64,000 nucleotides of DNA from Telopea speciosissima (Eukaryota; Streptophyta; Magnoliopsida; Proteales; Proteaceae): contig NC_057919.1 of the NCBI RefSeq assembly GCF_018873765.1, positions 66,458,984 through 66,522,983 on the forward strand. The letters run 5' to 3'. Positions 62,284 to 64,000 of the stretch are shown here, one piece after another. A program made the translations under genes and the position numbers. Position 1 is the first letter of the stretch. Each line of letters begins with the position of its first letter. Under the pieces are notes generated by a model that searched no databases, had not been told where the DNA came from, and was given only the letters and a program-made list of their open reading frames with translations.

Positions 62284-64000
62284 TTCAAAATCTCGCGATA
62301 TTTCACCGAAAAATCGCTTAATTTTGTATATCTCGAGCTTACCGAGATGCGAAATCAGGTCGAAATGAAAAAATACCATATTTCGTCGATATCTCATGAG
62401 ATATCGACGATATCTCGATATCTCACGAGATATCGACGAAATATGGTATTTTGGCTTAAAGTGTCATGTGAAGGGGGGCTTTAATACAATATTTCGCAGA
62501 TTTTGGTCCATATTTCGACCGAGAGCTGCATTTGCTAAGGAATTTCAGTCTTTTGCCTATTCTTCCACTCTTCCAAGCTCTCATCCAACACTCTAGCCAT
62601 TGTTCAAGCACATTGGTGGCAATGTTGCTGATGATGTAGACTGGTCTAAGTCCTCAAATGATGATGATGGTGATGATGGTGGTGGTAATGGTGATGCTGG
62701 TGGTGGTAATGCTGGTGGTGGTGATGTTGGTGGTGGTGATGCTGGTGAAGAATTTGACGGCATGCGAGAGCGTTATGTGGTAGGCCAGGAGGCCCAGGAT
62801 ACGGCACCTGTAGAGCCACTCCGATTCACTGGAGAGACACAGTTTGATCATGCCACACAAGATACGGACCACGGAGCACGTGCCCCCGCACCCCCACCCT
62901 CGAGAGGCCCCCTACATACATACAACAGGAAGCGTAGGGGTCGACAAACACAGTTGCAACCTGATCACATGGACATTGATAACCTATCTAGCTCTGTTGG
63001 TGGTTTGAGTATGGGTGATAGGGAGGGAGGACCGACTGGACATTGGCGTGCCCCATCTTTTGACGCACATACCACTCCATTGGCATCGGATTATGGTGCA
63101 TCACAACCTTACGGTGGATATGGATATGGATCATCATCATATGGGCAGTTTAGTGGGGTAGGGGACTATGACTACCAGTCCCAGTCCCAGGGCCATACTG
63201 GATCATCTTTTGTAGATAACATCTTTGCATAGCCTAGCGGACCTAGCTACCAACCTCACCAGCCATACATGCAGCCAATGCCATCGCCTCTTGCGCCGGC
63301 GCCAACATCATATCACAGTGGATCATCTTCTTCACGGACTGGATCGATTGGTAACCCTAGTTTATATCCTAAGATAGGTTACCTACAGTATGTTGATGAT
63401 TCCATTTACGTGACACTTGTGGATGACTACACTCGTTTCTTCTCCGATTCTATACCGTGGTTCACATATGTTCTTCAAACAGAGAGCAAGGACGTCGACT
63501 CCAGCGAGGCATGAGTGGGATTGATCCAGGGAGGCACAGCAACTACTATTAGCAGTTTAGCACTTGTAATTTGTAACTTAAGTTGTGATTTCATTGATCT
63601 ATGAACTTGTGAGTTGTGACTTGCGAGTTGCGAGTCTTGTGACTTACTAACTTTGACACTTAGTGTATTGCCTTTAAGGCTTTAAGCGAGTTATTGAATA
63701 TTATGAAGTTTATGAGAATCATGGTACTCATCAATGTGTACTGGCTTTAACTTGATATGTGACGAAGTTAAATACTATTATTAAATATTAACTGCCTAAT
63801 CTATGTGTATTTAACTATTTATACATTAGGGTCGGCGACCGTATGTCAATCAAGGGTGCAAACCCAAATCACCAATTTGAATTCACATTTTTACAATTTT
63901 ATGGTTTAAATGTGTTTATTAAGCTTAAATAAGGTTGTCCATGAAGTTTCAGGCCTAGATATGGCCAAATACCCCTCGAGATGGACCCCCGAAATATTGC
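62284..64000 (+). mobile_element. hAT-related element, left end plus a transposon-type reading frame, runs off the window
   Basis: It starts CATGGTTCAAAATCTCGCG, a relative of the CATGGTTCAAGAACTCGG tip of the hAT element at 44241-45344. A dense palindromic patch follows (TATCTCATGAGATATCGACG, CGATATCTCACGAGATATCG, 62387-62445). A long plus-strand low-complexity frame is at 62600-63514. The right terminus was not reached by position 64000. The hAT class is inferred from the terminal similarity. Confidence 0.45.
62600..63514 (+). pseudogene. Low-complexity transposon-type protein, broken by one TAG
   Basis: Frame 62600-63232 (210 aa) starts MFKHIGGNVADDVDWSKSSN, then has an Asp/Gly repeat (DAGGGNAGGGDVGGGDAG), PPPSRGPLHTYNRKRRGRQ, a Gly/Tyr/Ser-rich part (YGGYGYGSSSYGQFSG) and DNIFA. 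It stops at TAG 63230-63232, where CAG is possible, and the same frame goes on through PSGPSYQPHQPYMQPMPSP to 63514 (VDDSIYVTLVDDYTRFFSD). The composition resembles the tail of plant transposase genes but no catalytic domain is visible. It lies inside an ALDH22A1 intron, on the opposite strand. Confidence 0.4.

Overview
This is a stretch of nuclear DNA from a flowering plant. The evidence is the plant gene families, the many GT-AG introns, and abundant plant-type transposons: Ty1/copia and chromodomain Ty3/gypsy elements, Au-type SINEs, an RTE-like LINE, and hAT and Mutator-like non-autonomous elements. I cannot name the species. The gene structures look dicot-like.

Five protein-coding genes can be assembled exon by exon from conserved reading frames and splice sites. 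(1) A membrane-anchored cyclophilin of the CYP21-3/CYP21-4 type, plus strand, 4717-27223, 231 aa. (2) A P-class pentatricopeptide repeat (PPR) protein, minus strand, 29129-32541, 502 aa. (3) DEAD-box RNA helicase RH24, minus strand, 33782-40681, 777 aa. (4) A 666-aa OB-fold/zinc-ribbon, RPA1-like protein of uncertain function, plus strand, 41744-55124, 13 coding exons. (5) Aldehyde dehydrogenase ALDH22A1, minus strand, 57983-61919, whose N-terminal exons lie beyond the right edge. RH24 and the OB-fold gene are divergent and share about 1 kb of upstream DNA. The other borders are convergent (cyclophilin/PPR, OB-fold/ALDH) or tandem (PPR/RH24).

The most striking structure is intron 4 of the cyclophilin gene (6972-26265, 19.3 kb). 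It holds a decayed chromodomain Ty3/gypsy element (about 8007-25571). A copia element on the minus strand (8737-14101, target duplication TGAAG) sits in its left LTR, and a copia element on the plus strand (17032-22130, target duplication GTCTA) sits in its reverse transcriptase. The gypsy 3' LTR is odd: its first ~139 bp are in the normal orientation and nearly all of the rest is inverted. Most in-frame stops in these elements are TAG or TGA where CAG or CGA would be expected, as methylcytosine deamination would produce.

The remaining space is intergenic or intronic DNA rich in small elements: a 140-bp solo LTR, SINEs, two Mutator-like long-TIR elements, hAT elements, a 5'-truncated LINE with a 19-bp target duplication, several foldback MITEs, and repeated T(n)G(n) homopolymer junctions. 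From memory of the Arabidopsis map, CYP21-3 sits beside RH24 on chromosome 2 and CYP21-4 beside ALDH22A1 on chromosome 3. This window carries all three families on one segment, which resembles the order before duplication. I found no CRISPR array, operon or other prokaryotic feature, and no convincingly new biological system. The best candidates for follow-up are the OB-fold gene, the inverted LTR and the nested intron.
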